Positions 1 to 8,315 of a stretch of 64,000 nt of DNA are shown here, in pieces. Both the position numbers and the translations under genes were made by a program. The DNA comes from Ga0077555 sp046154645 (GTDB lineage: Bacteria > Pseudomonadota > Alphaproteobacteria > Rhizobiales > Hyphomicrobiaceae), in contig JBJXDZ010000110.1 in NCBI GenBank assembly GCA_046154645.1, forward strand, positions 1 through 64,000, written 5' to 3'. The notes beneath the pieces are model-generated. The model was not told where the DNA came from and ran no database searches. It saw only the letters and a list, made by a program, of their open reading frames with translations. The first letter of the stretch is position 1. Every line of letters begins with the position of its first letter.

Positions 1-143
1 TCCACGTCGAACATCCCCCGCCCTCGGCCGAACGCGGCACAGGGCTTCCAGTTGACGGAGTTTTACTCCGGCGCAACCGACCGACTCGGTTGCTTCACTG
101 AGGGATTATTGCTCCGGCGCTTACAGCCTCTTGGACTCACTGG

Positions 144-680
144 CTACTCAGTCTCCTTAGCCGCCTCAATGTCCTCGAAGTCGGCCTCCATCTCAAGCAA
201 GACGACTGCATCAAAGACGCCGACGTTGTGTGTCTTCATCATGAGATCAAGGCCAGTGAAGTAGTCCAGCAAATCCTGCTCTGCTTCGGCCCGGTCACCG
301 CGCTTTGCGGTATTGAGCATGCACACGAGTTCGAGCGCCGCCTAATGGGATTTGGCGCGAGGCAGCGAGGGCCCGTCGTTCAATCCGACGGCGATACCGT
401 AGTACGTCGCAAATGCAGGCGACCCGGAGAAACCGGCGAAAAGCAGGCGATGCAAGTTTGCCACGATGAAGGCGTAGCAGTCCGCATCGTCCCCGAGCCG
501 TGCGCTGTCGTCCGCGAGGACTACGGCGAAGCGTCGGCAGGGGCCTGCACAGGCCAGCCATTGAGCCGCGATAACAAGGTTTCACTGGGTGCCGACGCGT
601 TCGACACCGCGGAAGGCCACACGGATGGGTGCGCCAGTGCGAGCACCTGTGCCGGCCCGGCGTGGTCGCAGACCCTGGCA
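144..680 (-). pseudogene. Decayed 3' part of a gene split by the IS21 element
   Basis: Read on the minus strand, the sequence next to the IS left end continues a coding frame with GC-rich third positions from about 678 to a TAG at 521-523. A second frame, open from about 584 downward, carries protein-like sequence (ANLHRLLFAGFSGSPAFATY) to an in-frame TAG at 342-344. That same frame then runs on without interruption to a TAG at 144-146, ending in an acidic, helical-looking tail (LLEMEADFEDIEAA). The simplest reading is one gene carrying a frameshift between 521 and 585 and an amber codon at 342. Its 5' part lies beyond the IS at 2796-3178. I do not recognise the family. A 60-codon ORF starting GTG at 326 could still be translated, but I see no good ribosome site. 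Confidence 0.55.
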
Positions 681-739
681 TGTGCAGATACTCGGCAGTG
701 GGAAACTGACCCGGGCGGCAACATGAATCTGACCCACCG
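681..739. repeat. Left end of IS21-family element with tandem binding-site repeats
   Basis: The segment 717-739 (GGCAACATGAATCTGACCC, then ACCG) matches in inverted orientation the segment 2732-2754 near the other end at 21 of 23 positions. A second, weaker copy of the CTGACCC core lies further out at 706-712. Two or more internal repeats per end is the usual layout of IS21-family termini. The outer boundary is set at TG (681) because IS21 elements normally start TG and end CA. It could be off by a few bases. Confidence 0.6.
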
Positions 740-771
740 CGATAGGTGGTTCCTCCTGAGCGGGGGGACCG

Positions 772-1854
772 ATGCTGAAGGCGGAGGAACAGATGGAATT
801 GGTGGTTTTGAAGAAGCATGGCGCGAGCATCCGCGCACTCAGTCGATCGACGGGGCGGTCGCGGAATACGGTGCGCCGTTACCTGCGCGGCGGCGATACG
901 GCGGCGACGCGGAAGCCGGGGCCGAAGCGGCCTGAGAAGCTCGATCCCTACAAGACGTACATCATCGACCGGATGGCTGCGGCGGCGCCGGATGCGATCC
1001 CGGCAACGGTGCTGCTGCGCGAGATCCAGAGCCGCGGCTACGACGGCGGATATTCGCGCGTGAAGCAGTTCGTGCGCGGTCTGGTGCCGGCCTCGCCACC
1101 CGAACCGGTCGTGCGTTTTGAGACCGAGCCCGGCCAGCAGATGCAGGCGGACTGGGCGACGGTCGGCAAAGGGGTCAGCAAGCTGAAGGTATTCATCGTC
1201 ACGCTTGGCTGGAGCCGTGCGGCCTACGTGGAGTTCTGCGACGACGAGCAGGTCGAGACGTTGATTGCGTGCCATGAACGCGCCTTCCTGGCGTTCGGCG
1301 GCGTGCCCAGGGAGGTGCTCTACGACAACATGAAAACGGTCGTGCTGGAGCGCAACACGTATGGTCGTGGCGCGCACCGTTTCCATCCGGGGTTCCTCGA
1401 TTACATCAGGCATGCCGGCGCGCTGCCGCGATTGTGCCAGCCGTATCGGGCGCAAACAAAGGGCAAAGTCGAGCGCTTCATCGGCTATCTGAAGCGCAGC
1501 TTCTGGGTGCCGTTTGTCGCGACGCAGCGGCAGGCCGGTGTTCTCCCCGACAAGCATTCGGCGAATGCGGCTGTGGCCCGCTGGTTGCGCGAAGTGGCGA
1601 ACGCGCGCGTGCATGCGACGACCGAGGCCGTTCCGGCCGAGCGGTTGCTCATCGAAAAGCCCAAGCTGCAGGATCTCCCGGCGACCTATCGTGGCCGCTC
1701 GGCGCGGATGGCACTGGCCGTTCCGGAACGCAAACACGTGATCGGCTATCAGCATCCCCTGTCGGTCTATGACGTATTGTTTGCGGCTTCCTGCACGCCT
1801 GCATCGACCTCGCCGGACAGCGCGGTCGATGCTTCGCCGGAGGTCGTGGCATGA
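772..1854 (+). CDS. istA: IS21-family transposase IstA
   Basis: This is the DDE transposase that cuts and joins the IS ends. The protein is 360 aa. An N-terminal helix-turn-helix (residues about 14-38, TGRSRNTVRRYLRG) is followed by a DDE integrase core with likely catalytic D127 (QADWA), D185 (YDNMKT) and E234 (TKGKVERFIGYL). The start ATG follows a strong GGGGGG tract at 4 bases spacing. The C-terminus overlaps istB by four bases (ATGA), the usual translational coupling in this family. At 360 aa it is shorter than classical IstA of about 390 aa or more, but no motif is missing. Confidence 0.93.
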   Translation: MLKAEEQMELVVLKKHGASIRALSRSTGRSRNTVRRYLRGGDTAATRKPGPKRPEKLDPYKTYIIDRMAAAAPDAIPATVLLREIQSRGYDGGYSRVKQFVRGLVPASPPEPVVRFETEPGQQMQADWATVGKGVSKLKVFIVTLGWSRAAYVEFCDDEQVETLIACHERAFLAFGGVPREVLYDNMKTVVLERNTYGRGAHRFHPGFLDYIRHAGALPRLCQPYRAQTKGKVERFIGYLKRSFWVPFVATQRQAGVLPDKHSANAAVARWLREVANARVHATTEAVPAERLLIEKPKLQDLPATYRGRSARMALAVPERKHVIGYQHPLSVYDVLFAASCTPASTSPDSAVDASPEVVA

Positions 1855-2690
1855 GCAATCTTCAACATGAGCGCATCACGACGCTGGCGACCGAACTCAG
1901 ACTTCTGGCGGTGCCTGATCTCTACGGCGCGATCGCGCAGACGGCGGCGACGCGGAAAGACGCGAGCTTCGCCGACTTCCTCGAAGACGTTCTGCACTCT
2001 GAACGCGACGCCCGTCACGTCAGGTCGCGCGAGATGTTCACGCGGATGGCGGGCTTCCCGGCGCTGAAAACGTTGGAGGCTTACGACTTCGCCTTCGCCA
2101 CCGGCGCACCGCGCCAGCAGATCCAGGAGCTGGCGGCGCTCGGCTTCGTCGAGCGCGCGGAGAATATCGTGCTGCTGGGGCCGAGCGGCACCGGCAAGAC
2201 GCATCTAGCCATCGCCTTCGGTCTGCTGGCCGCGCATCGGGGCTGGAAGGTGCGCTTCACGACGGCGGCAGATCTGATCATCACGCTCGAAGCGGCTCAG
2301 CGGCAGGGGCGGATCAATGAGGTGATGCACCGGATCGTGGCGGCGCCGAAGCTGCTGATCATCGACGAGATCGGTTATCTCCCGTTCGGACGCGAGCAGG
2401 CCAATCTGTTCTTCCAGGTGGTGGCGCGGCGCTACGAAAAGGGCTCGCTGGTGCTGACCTCGAACCTGGCCTTCGGCAGTTGGGACGACGCGTTCGCCGC
2501 CGACGCTGTGCTGACGGCCGCCATGCTCGATCGCATTCTGCACCACGCCACCGTCGTGCAGATCACGGGTGAGAGCTACCGACTCAAAGACAAGCGGCGC
2601 GCCGGCATCCTGGCTCGGCCAAACGCCGGTCTGGCGGCCATGACGGCGAGCAGCACGAAGGCCAAAACGACGAAGGAAGAAAACGTTTGA
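1851..2690 (+). CDS. istB: IS21-family helper ATPase IstB
   Basis: IstB is the AAA+ ATPase that helps IstA choose and remodel target DNA. The protein is 279 aa. It has a Walker A motif GPSGTGKTH (residues 110-118), a Walker B motif LLIIDEIGYLP (about residue 173) and a sensor-like stretch LVLTSNLAF. The start codon overlaps the istA stop, so translation is probably coupled. A GC-rich inverted repeat begins directly after the stop codon. Length and motifs are normal for the family, so the gene looks functional. Confidence 0.94.
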   Translation: MSNLQHERITTLATELRLLAVPDLYGAIAQTAATRKDASFADFLEDVLHSERDARHVRSREMFTRMAGFPALKTLEAYDFAFATGAPRQQIQELAALGFVERAENIVLLGPSGTGKTHLAIAFGLLAAHRGWKVRFTTAADLIITLEAAQRQGRINEVMHRIVAAPKLLIIDEIGYLPFGREQANLFFQVVARRYEKGSLVLTSNLAFGSWDDAFAADAVLTAAMLDRILHHATVVQITGESYRLKDKRRAGILARPNAGLAAMTASSTKAKTTKEENV

Positions 2691-2724
2691 GCGGCATCGA
2701 CCCCGCGCGCGGGGGCGATGCCGC
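2691..2724 (+). terminator. GC-rich hairpin directly after istB
   Basis: GCGGCATCGACCCCGCG pairs with CGCGGGGGCGATGCCGC with one mismatch, giving a stem of about 17 bp with no real loop. It begins at the base after the istB stop. No U-tract follows, so it could be a weak terminator, an mRNA 3' stabiliser, or simply a palindrome near the IS end. Confidence 0.4.
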
Positions 2725-2731
2725 AAGGCGA

Positions 2732-2795
2732 CGGTGGGTCAGGTTCAAGTTGCCACTTCCGACAAGCCTGGGTCAGATTCAAGGTGCCGTTGACA
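2732..2795. repeat. Right end of IS21-family element
   Basis: On the minus strand this end reads two copies of a transposase-binding-like repeat: GGCACCTTGAATCTGACCCA (2769-2788) and GGCAACTTGAACCTGACCCA (starting at 2754). The two share the TTGAAyCTGACCCA core and match the left-end copy at 717-739. The terminal CA is placed at 2794-2795. Confidence 0.6.
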
Positions 2796-3178
2796 TCCTC
2801 GAGTAGTTCGGGATCAAAATCATTGCGTGCTGTCGCGGCGAGCACACTCACGACCCGGCGCAACTGCTCGGGATCGGTCAGCGTTGCGATGCACCGGGGC
2901 AAGTAGTAGGCGACCAGAGTCCCGCGCTCGTATGTGTCGAGGATGACATCGACGGCGAGCCGCAGGTCCTCGGCTGCCAGGATGTCGAACAACCGCGGTT
3001 GCAATCCAGTGGTCAATGGCTGAGGCGGCGCCACCTCGAGCAGGGCCTTTGCGCGGTCGAGCTTGGTCGCCCGCGACTCCAGCGCGGCGATGATGATCGA
3101 TTTGACGGCATCACGGGGAATGGCGTCGACGGGGTTCTGCTCGATCAGAAATAGTTCAGATAAAGGCCGATGCTGCAT
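2796..3178 (-). pseudogene. 5' part of a gene of unknown function, interrupted by the IS21 element
   Basis: From ATG at 3178, 128 codons of protein-like sequence (start MQHRPLSELFLIEQNPVDAI) run into the IS boundary. Beyond it the frame only reads IS sequence. The predicted protein is helical and mixed-charge, with no signal peptide, membrane segment or motif I recognise. At the junction the last native codon is GAT. Fused to the left flank it continues GAT-GCC-AGG-GTC in an open frame for about 50 more codons. No clear Shine-Dalgarno is seen before the ATG, and the upstream DNA is AT-rich. The gene is presumably inactive. Confidence 0.65.
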
Positions 3179-3500
3179 AACGTATACTGTTTTTGAATCA
3201 TCGCTCTTGTGCTGAAAAATTGAACCGGTGTTTGCAATATTATGATGATTTAAAATATAAATCGCAATTTCAAAATGACGACTTGGGCGCTTTGTCGGAT
3301 CGGTTTGCTTGATCCGTGCTGACGGGGGCGCTGGGCCACCAGGGTGGCCGCCGGGATCTGACGACCGGACACGGCGCAGAAGTCCGCTCGTGCCGGATTG
3401 TCATGTCCGGTCTGGCTTTGGCGAAATCACTTTGTCACGCGCGACACCAGCTATTGAAAACGAACACAAAGTGACACCCACTCGCTACGGAGGTCTGCAC

Positions 3501-3647
3501 ATGGGTCCTATGAAACGCGATGCACAGGGCTATCCGCTCACCAACAGAGGCCGTCGGTCGGCGCATCGCCGCCGCCCCGCCTCCTACATCACGTCCCGGG
3601 ACGCGTGCTCAGCAGGTCATCTGCAGCGTCGCGTGTCAGGGGTCTGA
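3501..3647 (+). CDS. Possible small basic protein (doubtful)
   Basis: A 48-residue arginine-rich ORF (MGPMKRDAQGYPLTNRGRRS at the start). The only support is a good GGAGG site seven bases before the ATG. No family is recognised. Its frame stays open upstream to 3309, and an overlapping frame is also open, so it may be a chance ORF in GC-rich DNA or a remnant of a degraded gene. Confidence 0.22.
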   Translation: MGPMKRDAQGYPLTNRGRRSAHRRRPASYITSRDACSAGHLQRRVSGV

Positions 3648-3693
3648 CCTCTGTCCAAGCGCAAGCACCAGCGGCCGTCGGGTCGCCGCCGTA

Positions 3694-3820
3694 GGTCGGG
3701 TCAAGTGGCGCGCCACGCGCCCACGCGACCCGACGCCAAGACTGCAAGCGTCGCGCTGATCGCATTGACGTCGGTGGGCTTAGTGTTGGGTCGCTGCCAA
3801 GTGCAGAGCTTGACCCGACC
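3694..3820. repeat. Separated inverted repeat GGTCGGGTCAAG
   Basis: GGTCGGGTCAAG (3694-3705) and its exact complement CTTGACCCGACC (3809-3820) flank about 100 bases. The 12-bp palindrome GTGGCGCGCCAC (3705-3716) adjoins the left arm. It could be a remnant of a small mobile element or a protein-binding palindrome. No function can be assigned. Confidence 0.45.
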
Positions 3821-3867
3821 TGCGAAATCTACGAGGTCGTGAGACCGCGCGACTGACGCAGGCGTGC

Positions 3868-4707
<840 letters not shown>

Positions 4708-4795
4708 CGTGGGGTCCTGCGATGAGCCGGTCGGGCATGTCCGAAGCGATGATCGCAGGGCGGACGCAACGCACGCCCGCCCTGCGACAAAGCCG

Positions 4796-6043
4796 TTACT
4801 TCTTGGCGTCTTCCGCGAGGTGCTTCTTGATCACATCGCGGTAGGCCTGGCTCCACTCCGTCGTCTTGACGAACTGGCCGCCCTTGACCGTCCACACCTG
4901 CACCCAGCCACCGCCTTCATGATCCTCGGCGGTGATCTCGAGCGGCGGCGCGAGGCCGCCGAGCGTGAAGCCCTTGATCTTCTCGAAGCCGTCGCGCACG
5001 TCCTGGCTGGTCGGCTTGGCGCCGCCCTTGGTCTTGATGGCCTGACGAATGCCTTCGAGCTGAATGGCGGCCTGGAACACACCGCGATTGTACATCACGG
5101 AGTTTTCCATCTCCTTCGGCACCGGCTTGCCCTGCGCCTTGTACATCTCGATGATGTCCTTGATCACCGGATAGTCGCGGCCGACGCCAGCATACTGCAG
5201 CGTGTGATAGCCCTCGGCGATGCCCCAGCCGCCGGCGGCCAGGATGTCGGCCTCGGAGGCGGCCCAGACCAGACCGACCACCTTCGACAGCGGGAAGCCC
5301 TTGCCCTTGAACTCCTTGATGGCAACGGCCGGCGCGCGGCCGAACAGATGCGCAATGACGAAGTCTGGCTTGAAGCGGCCGGTGATGTCGAGCACCTGCG
5401 CGCCCATCTCGAGGCCCGGCGACGGCACGGCGAACGTGCGCATCTCGAAGCCTTCGAGTTTGGCGATATCCTCGAGCACGCCGATCGGTTCCTTGCCGGC
5501 GGGGTTGTCGAAGAAGATATAGGCGATCTTCTTGCCCTTCAGGCTGCCACCCAGCTGCTTCTTGGCAAACTCTGCGGCGACGGCGGCCTGCGACCAGTAG
5601 GTGGCAGCGACCGGGAACACGTACGGATAGCGCTTGCCGTCGGCTGCAGCAGCCGAGCCGAAGCCCGGCGAGGTGGCCGCCATCTTGTCTTCTTCCAGCT
5701 TCTTGATCAGTGCTGCGATCTGCGGCGTGCCGTAGACCGAGTGGAAGATGGCGCCTTCCTTCTTGAACTTCTCATGCGCCTCCATGGCCGGCGGCACTTT
5801 GTACTCGTGGTCGATCTCGAGCACTTTGATCTTGAAGCCTTCGACGCCGCCCTTGCTGTTCACCAGCGCCACGTAGTCGTGATAGGCGGGGCACAGTGTG
5901 GTGCCGACGATCTGTGTCGGTCCGGTGCGGTCGCACTGCATGCCGATGATGAGTTCCTTGTCCCCTTGGGCGACGGCGCCCCCGGACAGGATCCCGAGTA
6001 GGCCGGCGGCCAGCCCGAGCGCTTTGGTCGTACGCGTCCACAT
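4796..6043 (-). CDS. Periplasmic substrate-binding protein of the Liv-type transporter
   Basis: The protein is 415 aa and belongs to the Leu/Ile/Val-binding (Peripla_BP_6) family. It has a signal peptide (MWTRTTKALGLAAGLLGILS, cleavage likely after GGAVAQ) and then a mature start ELIIGMQCDRTGPTQIVG. It delivers substrate to the permease from the periplasm. The ATG has a strong GGAGG site five bases upstream. It lies between livM and livF in one orientation. The long mature domain resembles the binding proteins found with aromatic-catabolism transporters. The ligand cannot be read from the sequence. Confidence 0.9.
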   Translation of the reverse strand: MWTRTTKALGLAAGLLGILSGGAVAQGDKELIIGMQCDRTGPTQIVGTTLCPAYHDYVALVNSKGGVEGFKIKVLEIDHEYKVPPAMEAHEKFKKEGAIFHSVYGTPQIAALIKKLEEDKMAATSPGFGSAAAADGKRYPYVFPVAATYWSQAAVAAEFAKKQLGGSLKGKKIAYIFFDNPAGKEPIGVLEDIAKLEGFEMRTFAVPSPGLEMGAQVLDITGRFKPDFVIAHLFGRAPAVAIKEFKGKGFPLSKVVGLVWAASEADILAAGGWGIAEGYHTLQYAGVGRDYPVIKDIIEMYKAQGKPVPKEMENSVMYNRGVFQAAIQLEGIRQAIKTKGGAKPTSQDVRDGFEKIKGFTLGGLAPPLEITAEDHEGGGWVQVWTVKGGQFVKTTEWSQAYRDVIKKHLAEDAKK

Positions 6044-6092
6044 AGGTACCTCCTTTTTTGTTCCTTGTGGGTTTCCTCAAACCGCGCCGAGC

Positions 6093-7361
6093 CTAGTACG
6101 AGAATGGCCAGACGCGGAAGTAGTTCCGAATATTGCGCCACAGACGGGCGAGGCCCTCCGGTTCGACGACCAGGAAGAAGATGATCAGGGCGCCGAACAC
6201 GACGAGCTTGGCGCTGGCGGCGATGGCCGAGAGTGCAGCCGTATTCGCGAACTGGGCGCCAAAGAGATAGATGAAGACGGCAAACCCCGCCTTGGCCGCC
6301 GTGACTGCGATGGCGAGCAACAGCACGACCCGCTTCCAGCCGGTCAGGCCCATGAACCGGCGCGCCGCCAGGAAGCCGATCAACGGGATGCCCCAGAGCG
6401 CGAGGCTGGTCAACAACGTCGGCAGATCGAACACCTGGCCCGAGCTCGAGACAAAGGCGCCAAGCTGCTCGACGCCGACGCGAATGACGATCGGCAGCGT
6501 CTGCACGAAGATGGCACCGAGAATGGTGCCGAGCACGGACCCCAGGCCGCCGATGATGATCATGGCGAGGTAGTCGATCGAGACGCCGATCTGGAACGCC
6601 TCATAATTGGCGATGCCGAAGTAGTAGGTGTAGAGCACGCCACACACGCCGGCATAGAACGACGAGATGGCGAACGACAGCAGCTTGTAGCGAAAGATGT
6701 TGATGCCGATGATCTCGGCGGCGATATCCTGGTCACGGATGGCGACGAAGGCTCGACCGATGCGGCTGCGCACGAGGTTCATGGTGGCGATGATGGCGAG
6801 CACGGCAAAGAACAGCGTGAAATAGTAGAGCTGTCCCTGCGTCTTCAATTGATAGCCGAACAGCGCCGGCCGCGGCACCTCGATCGAGGCCGCCGCACCG
6901 CCCGAGATCATCGGCGTGTGGTTGATGATCCACTCGATGATCAGCTGGCTCGCCAGCGTGGCGATGGCCAGGTAGGTGCCCTTGATACGCAGGCTCGGAA
7001 TGCCGACGATCATGCCGATGAAGGCGGCCATCAGACCGCCGAGCGGCAAGGTCAGCCAGAACGGCAGGCCGAGCTTGACCGCGAAATTGGCGGCCGTATA
7101 GGCGCCGACGGACATGAAAGCGGCATGACCGATCGAGATCTGGCCCGTATACCCGACCAGGATATTGAGGCCGAGGGCGCCGACGATGGCGATGAACACC
7201 AGATTGAAGATCGACAGGTAATACTCGTGCAGCACCATCGGCACGATCAGCACGAACAGCACCAGGAAGAACATCGCTGCCCACTTTGCGAGCGGCAACG
7301 GAAACAGCGCCATATCGGCTTCGTAGGTGGTCTTGAAGTTGCCGGCCTCGCGATGGAACAC
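6093..7361 (-). CDS. livM: Liv-type ABC transporter permease LivM
   Basis: The protein is 422 aa, an inner-membrane permease with about ten hydrophobic segments. The family motif region LVGYTGQISIGHAAFMSVGA and the EAA-like loop (AIRDQDIAAEIIGINIFRYK) are visible. It forms the translocation pore with LivH. The start is a GTG at 7361 with AAGGA eight bases upstream; an internal ATG is possible. It is longer than LivM homologues of about 330-360 aa because of an extended C-terminal segment with two further hydrophobic stretches. Confidence 0.9.
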   Translation of the reverse strand: MFHREAGNFKTTYEADMALFPLPLAKWAAMFFLVLFVLIVPMVLHEYYLSIFNLVFIAIVGALGLNILVGYTGQISIGHAAFMSVGAYTAANFAVKLGLPFWLTLPLGGLMAAFIGMIVGIPSLRIKGTYLAIATLASQLIIEWIINHTPMISGGAAASIEVPRPALFGYQLKTQGQLYYFTLFFAVLAIIATMNLVRSRIGRAFVAIRDQDIAAEIIGINIFRYKLLSFAISSFYAGVCGVLYTYYFGIANYEAFQIGVSIDYLAMIIIGGLGSVLGTILGAIFVQTLPIVIRVGVEQLGAFVSSSGQVFDLPTLLTSLALWGIPLIGFLAARRFMGLTGWKRVVLLLAIAVTAAKAGFAVFIYLFGAQFANTAALSAIAASAKLVVFGALIIFFLVVEPEGLARLWRNIRNYFRVWPFSY

Positions 7362-7393
7362 AGGTCAATTCCTTTGTGTCGTGGAGGGGCCGC

Positions 7394-8302
7394 TCAGATG
7401 CGCTCGATCTTGCGTTTGCCGAACATGCCGTACGGCTTGAACATCAACATGATGATCATGAGCACGTAAGGCGCGAAGTCCTTGGTGCCGCCGCCGACGT
7501 AGGGGTCGAGGTAACCTGCCGCCAGGCTCTCGACGATGCCGACGATGAGGCCGCCGACGATGGCGCCGCCAATCGAGTCGAGGCCGCCGAGGATGACCAC
7601 CGGGAACACCTTGAGGCCGACCAGCGCCAGCTGCGTGTCGACACCGAGCATGCTGCCCCAGATGATGCCGCCGAGTGCTGCAACGACGCCGGCCATGGCC
7701 CAGGCGATGGCGAAGTAGCGCTCGACGTTGATGCCCATGGCTTGCGCCACCTGCTGGTTGTCGGCGACGGCGCGCATGGCAACGCCCATGCGGCTCTTCT
7801 TGAAGAACCAGGTGAAGGCGCCGAGACTCAGTAGCGAGACGACGACGCCCAGCAGTTGGATCGGCGAGATCGTGGCAAAGCCGAGGTCGATCGGAGTGTC
7901 GGGGATTGGCAATGGCAGCGTCTTGGTCGAGGCGCCAACGGTGATCGGCGGCAGGCCGCGAAAGATAGCGGCAAGGCCGATGGTGGCCATGATGACGGCA
8001 ACGACGGGCCGTCCCAGCAAGGGGCGCAGCACCACGCGCTCGAGGCCGAAACTGAAGCCGACCATGACGACGATGGCCATGATGACGGCCAACAGCACGG
8101 CGAAGGGTCCTTGCCCGAACGCGCCGGCCAGCGTCACGGCGCCGGCGTAGGCGGCCAGCATGACGAACTCGCCCTGCGCGAAGTTGATGGCGTCCGTGGC
8201 CTTGTAGACCAGCACGAAGCCTAGCGCGATCAGCGCATACATGAGGCCGATAGAGGCACCGCTGACGACCAGGGACAGCGCGAAACTCAGTTCTTCGAGC
8301 AT
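7394..8302 (-). CDS. livH: Liv-type ABC transporter permease LivH
   Basis: The protein is 302 aa with about eight membrane segments. It has the typical N-terminus GLMYALIALGFVLVYKATD followed by INFAQGEFVMLAAY, and a central EAA-like loop (RMGVAMRAVADNQQVAQAMG). The start ATG at 8302 was chosen because the family alignment begins there. The frame stays open upstream through the end of the ligase gene but reads low-complexity shadow sequence. It pairs with LivM. Only 13 bases separate it from the ligase stop, so the genes are co-transcribed. Confidence 0.92.
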   Translation of the reverse strand: MLEELSFALSLVVSGASIGLMYALIALGFVLVYKATDAINFAQGEFVMLAAYAGAVTLAGAFGQGPFAVLLAVIMAIVVMVGFSFGLERVVLRPLLGRPVVAVIMATIGLAAIFRGLPPITVGASTKTLPLPIPDTPIDLGFATISPIQLLGVVVSLLSLGAFTWFFKKSRMGVAMRAVADNQQVAQAMGINVERYFAIAWAMAGVVAALGGIIWGSMLGVDTQLALVGLKVFPVVILGGLDSIGGAIVGGLIVGIVESLAAGYLDPYVGGGTKDFAPYVLMIIMLMFKPYGMFGKRKIERI

Positions 8303-8315
8303 TGTGCGTTCCGCC

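Larger units (their letters stand above)
681..2795 (+). mobile_element. IS21-family insertion sequence, apparently complete
   Basis: The element is about 2.1 kb, within the 1.9-2.6 kb usual for the family. It holds overlapping istA and istB genes between inverted multi-repeat ends. Both ORFs are intact with all key motifs, so it may still be mobile. It interrupts a minus-strand gene: joining the outer flanks as GAG-GAT-GCC-AGG restores an open frame across the junction. I find no convincing 4-8 bp target duplication. Only ATG is shared by the two flanks, so the exact ends remain uncertain. Confidence 0.85.
3179..3867. other. Accessory intergenic stretch, partly AT-rich
   Basis: About 690 bases without a convincing gene. 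Roughly 3180-3290 is strikingly AT-rich compared with everything around it and would hold any promoter of the interrupted gene. The remainder is GC-rich and carries a short doubtful ORF at 3501 and a pair of inverted 12-mers at 3694-3705 and 3809-3820. Confidence 0.6.

Noticed and set aside
73..93. Hairpin GCAACCGA/TCGGTTGC as a terminator of the decayed gene
   Set aside because: The stem is perfect, but no U-run follows on either strand and the 8-bp length could be chance. It was left out of the feature list.
5898..7469. Long plus-strand ORF (523 codons) opposite the livM gene
   Set aside because: It is the antisense shadow of a clear permease gene. The translation is rich in Asp, His, Arg and Glu with no fold, as expected from GC-rich antisense frames.
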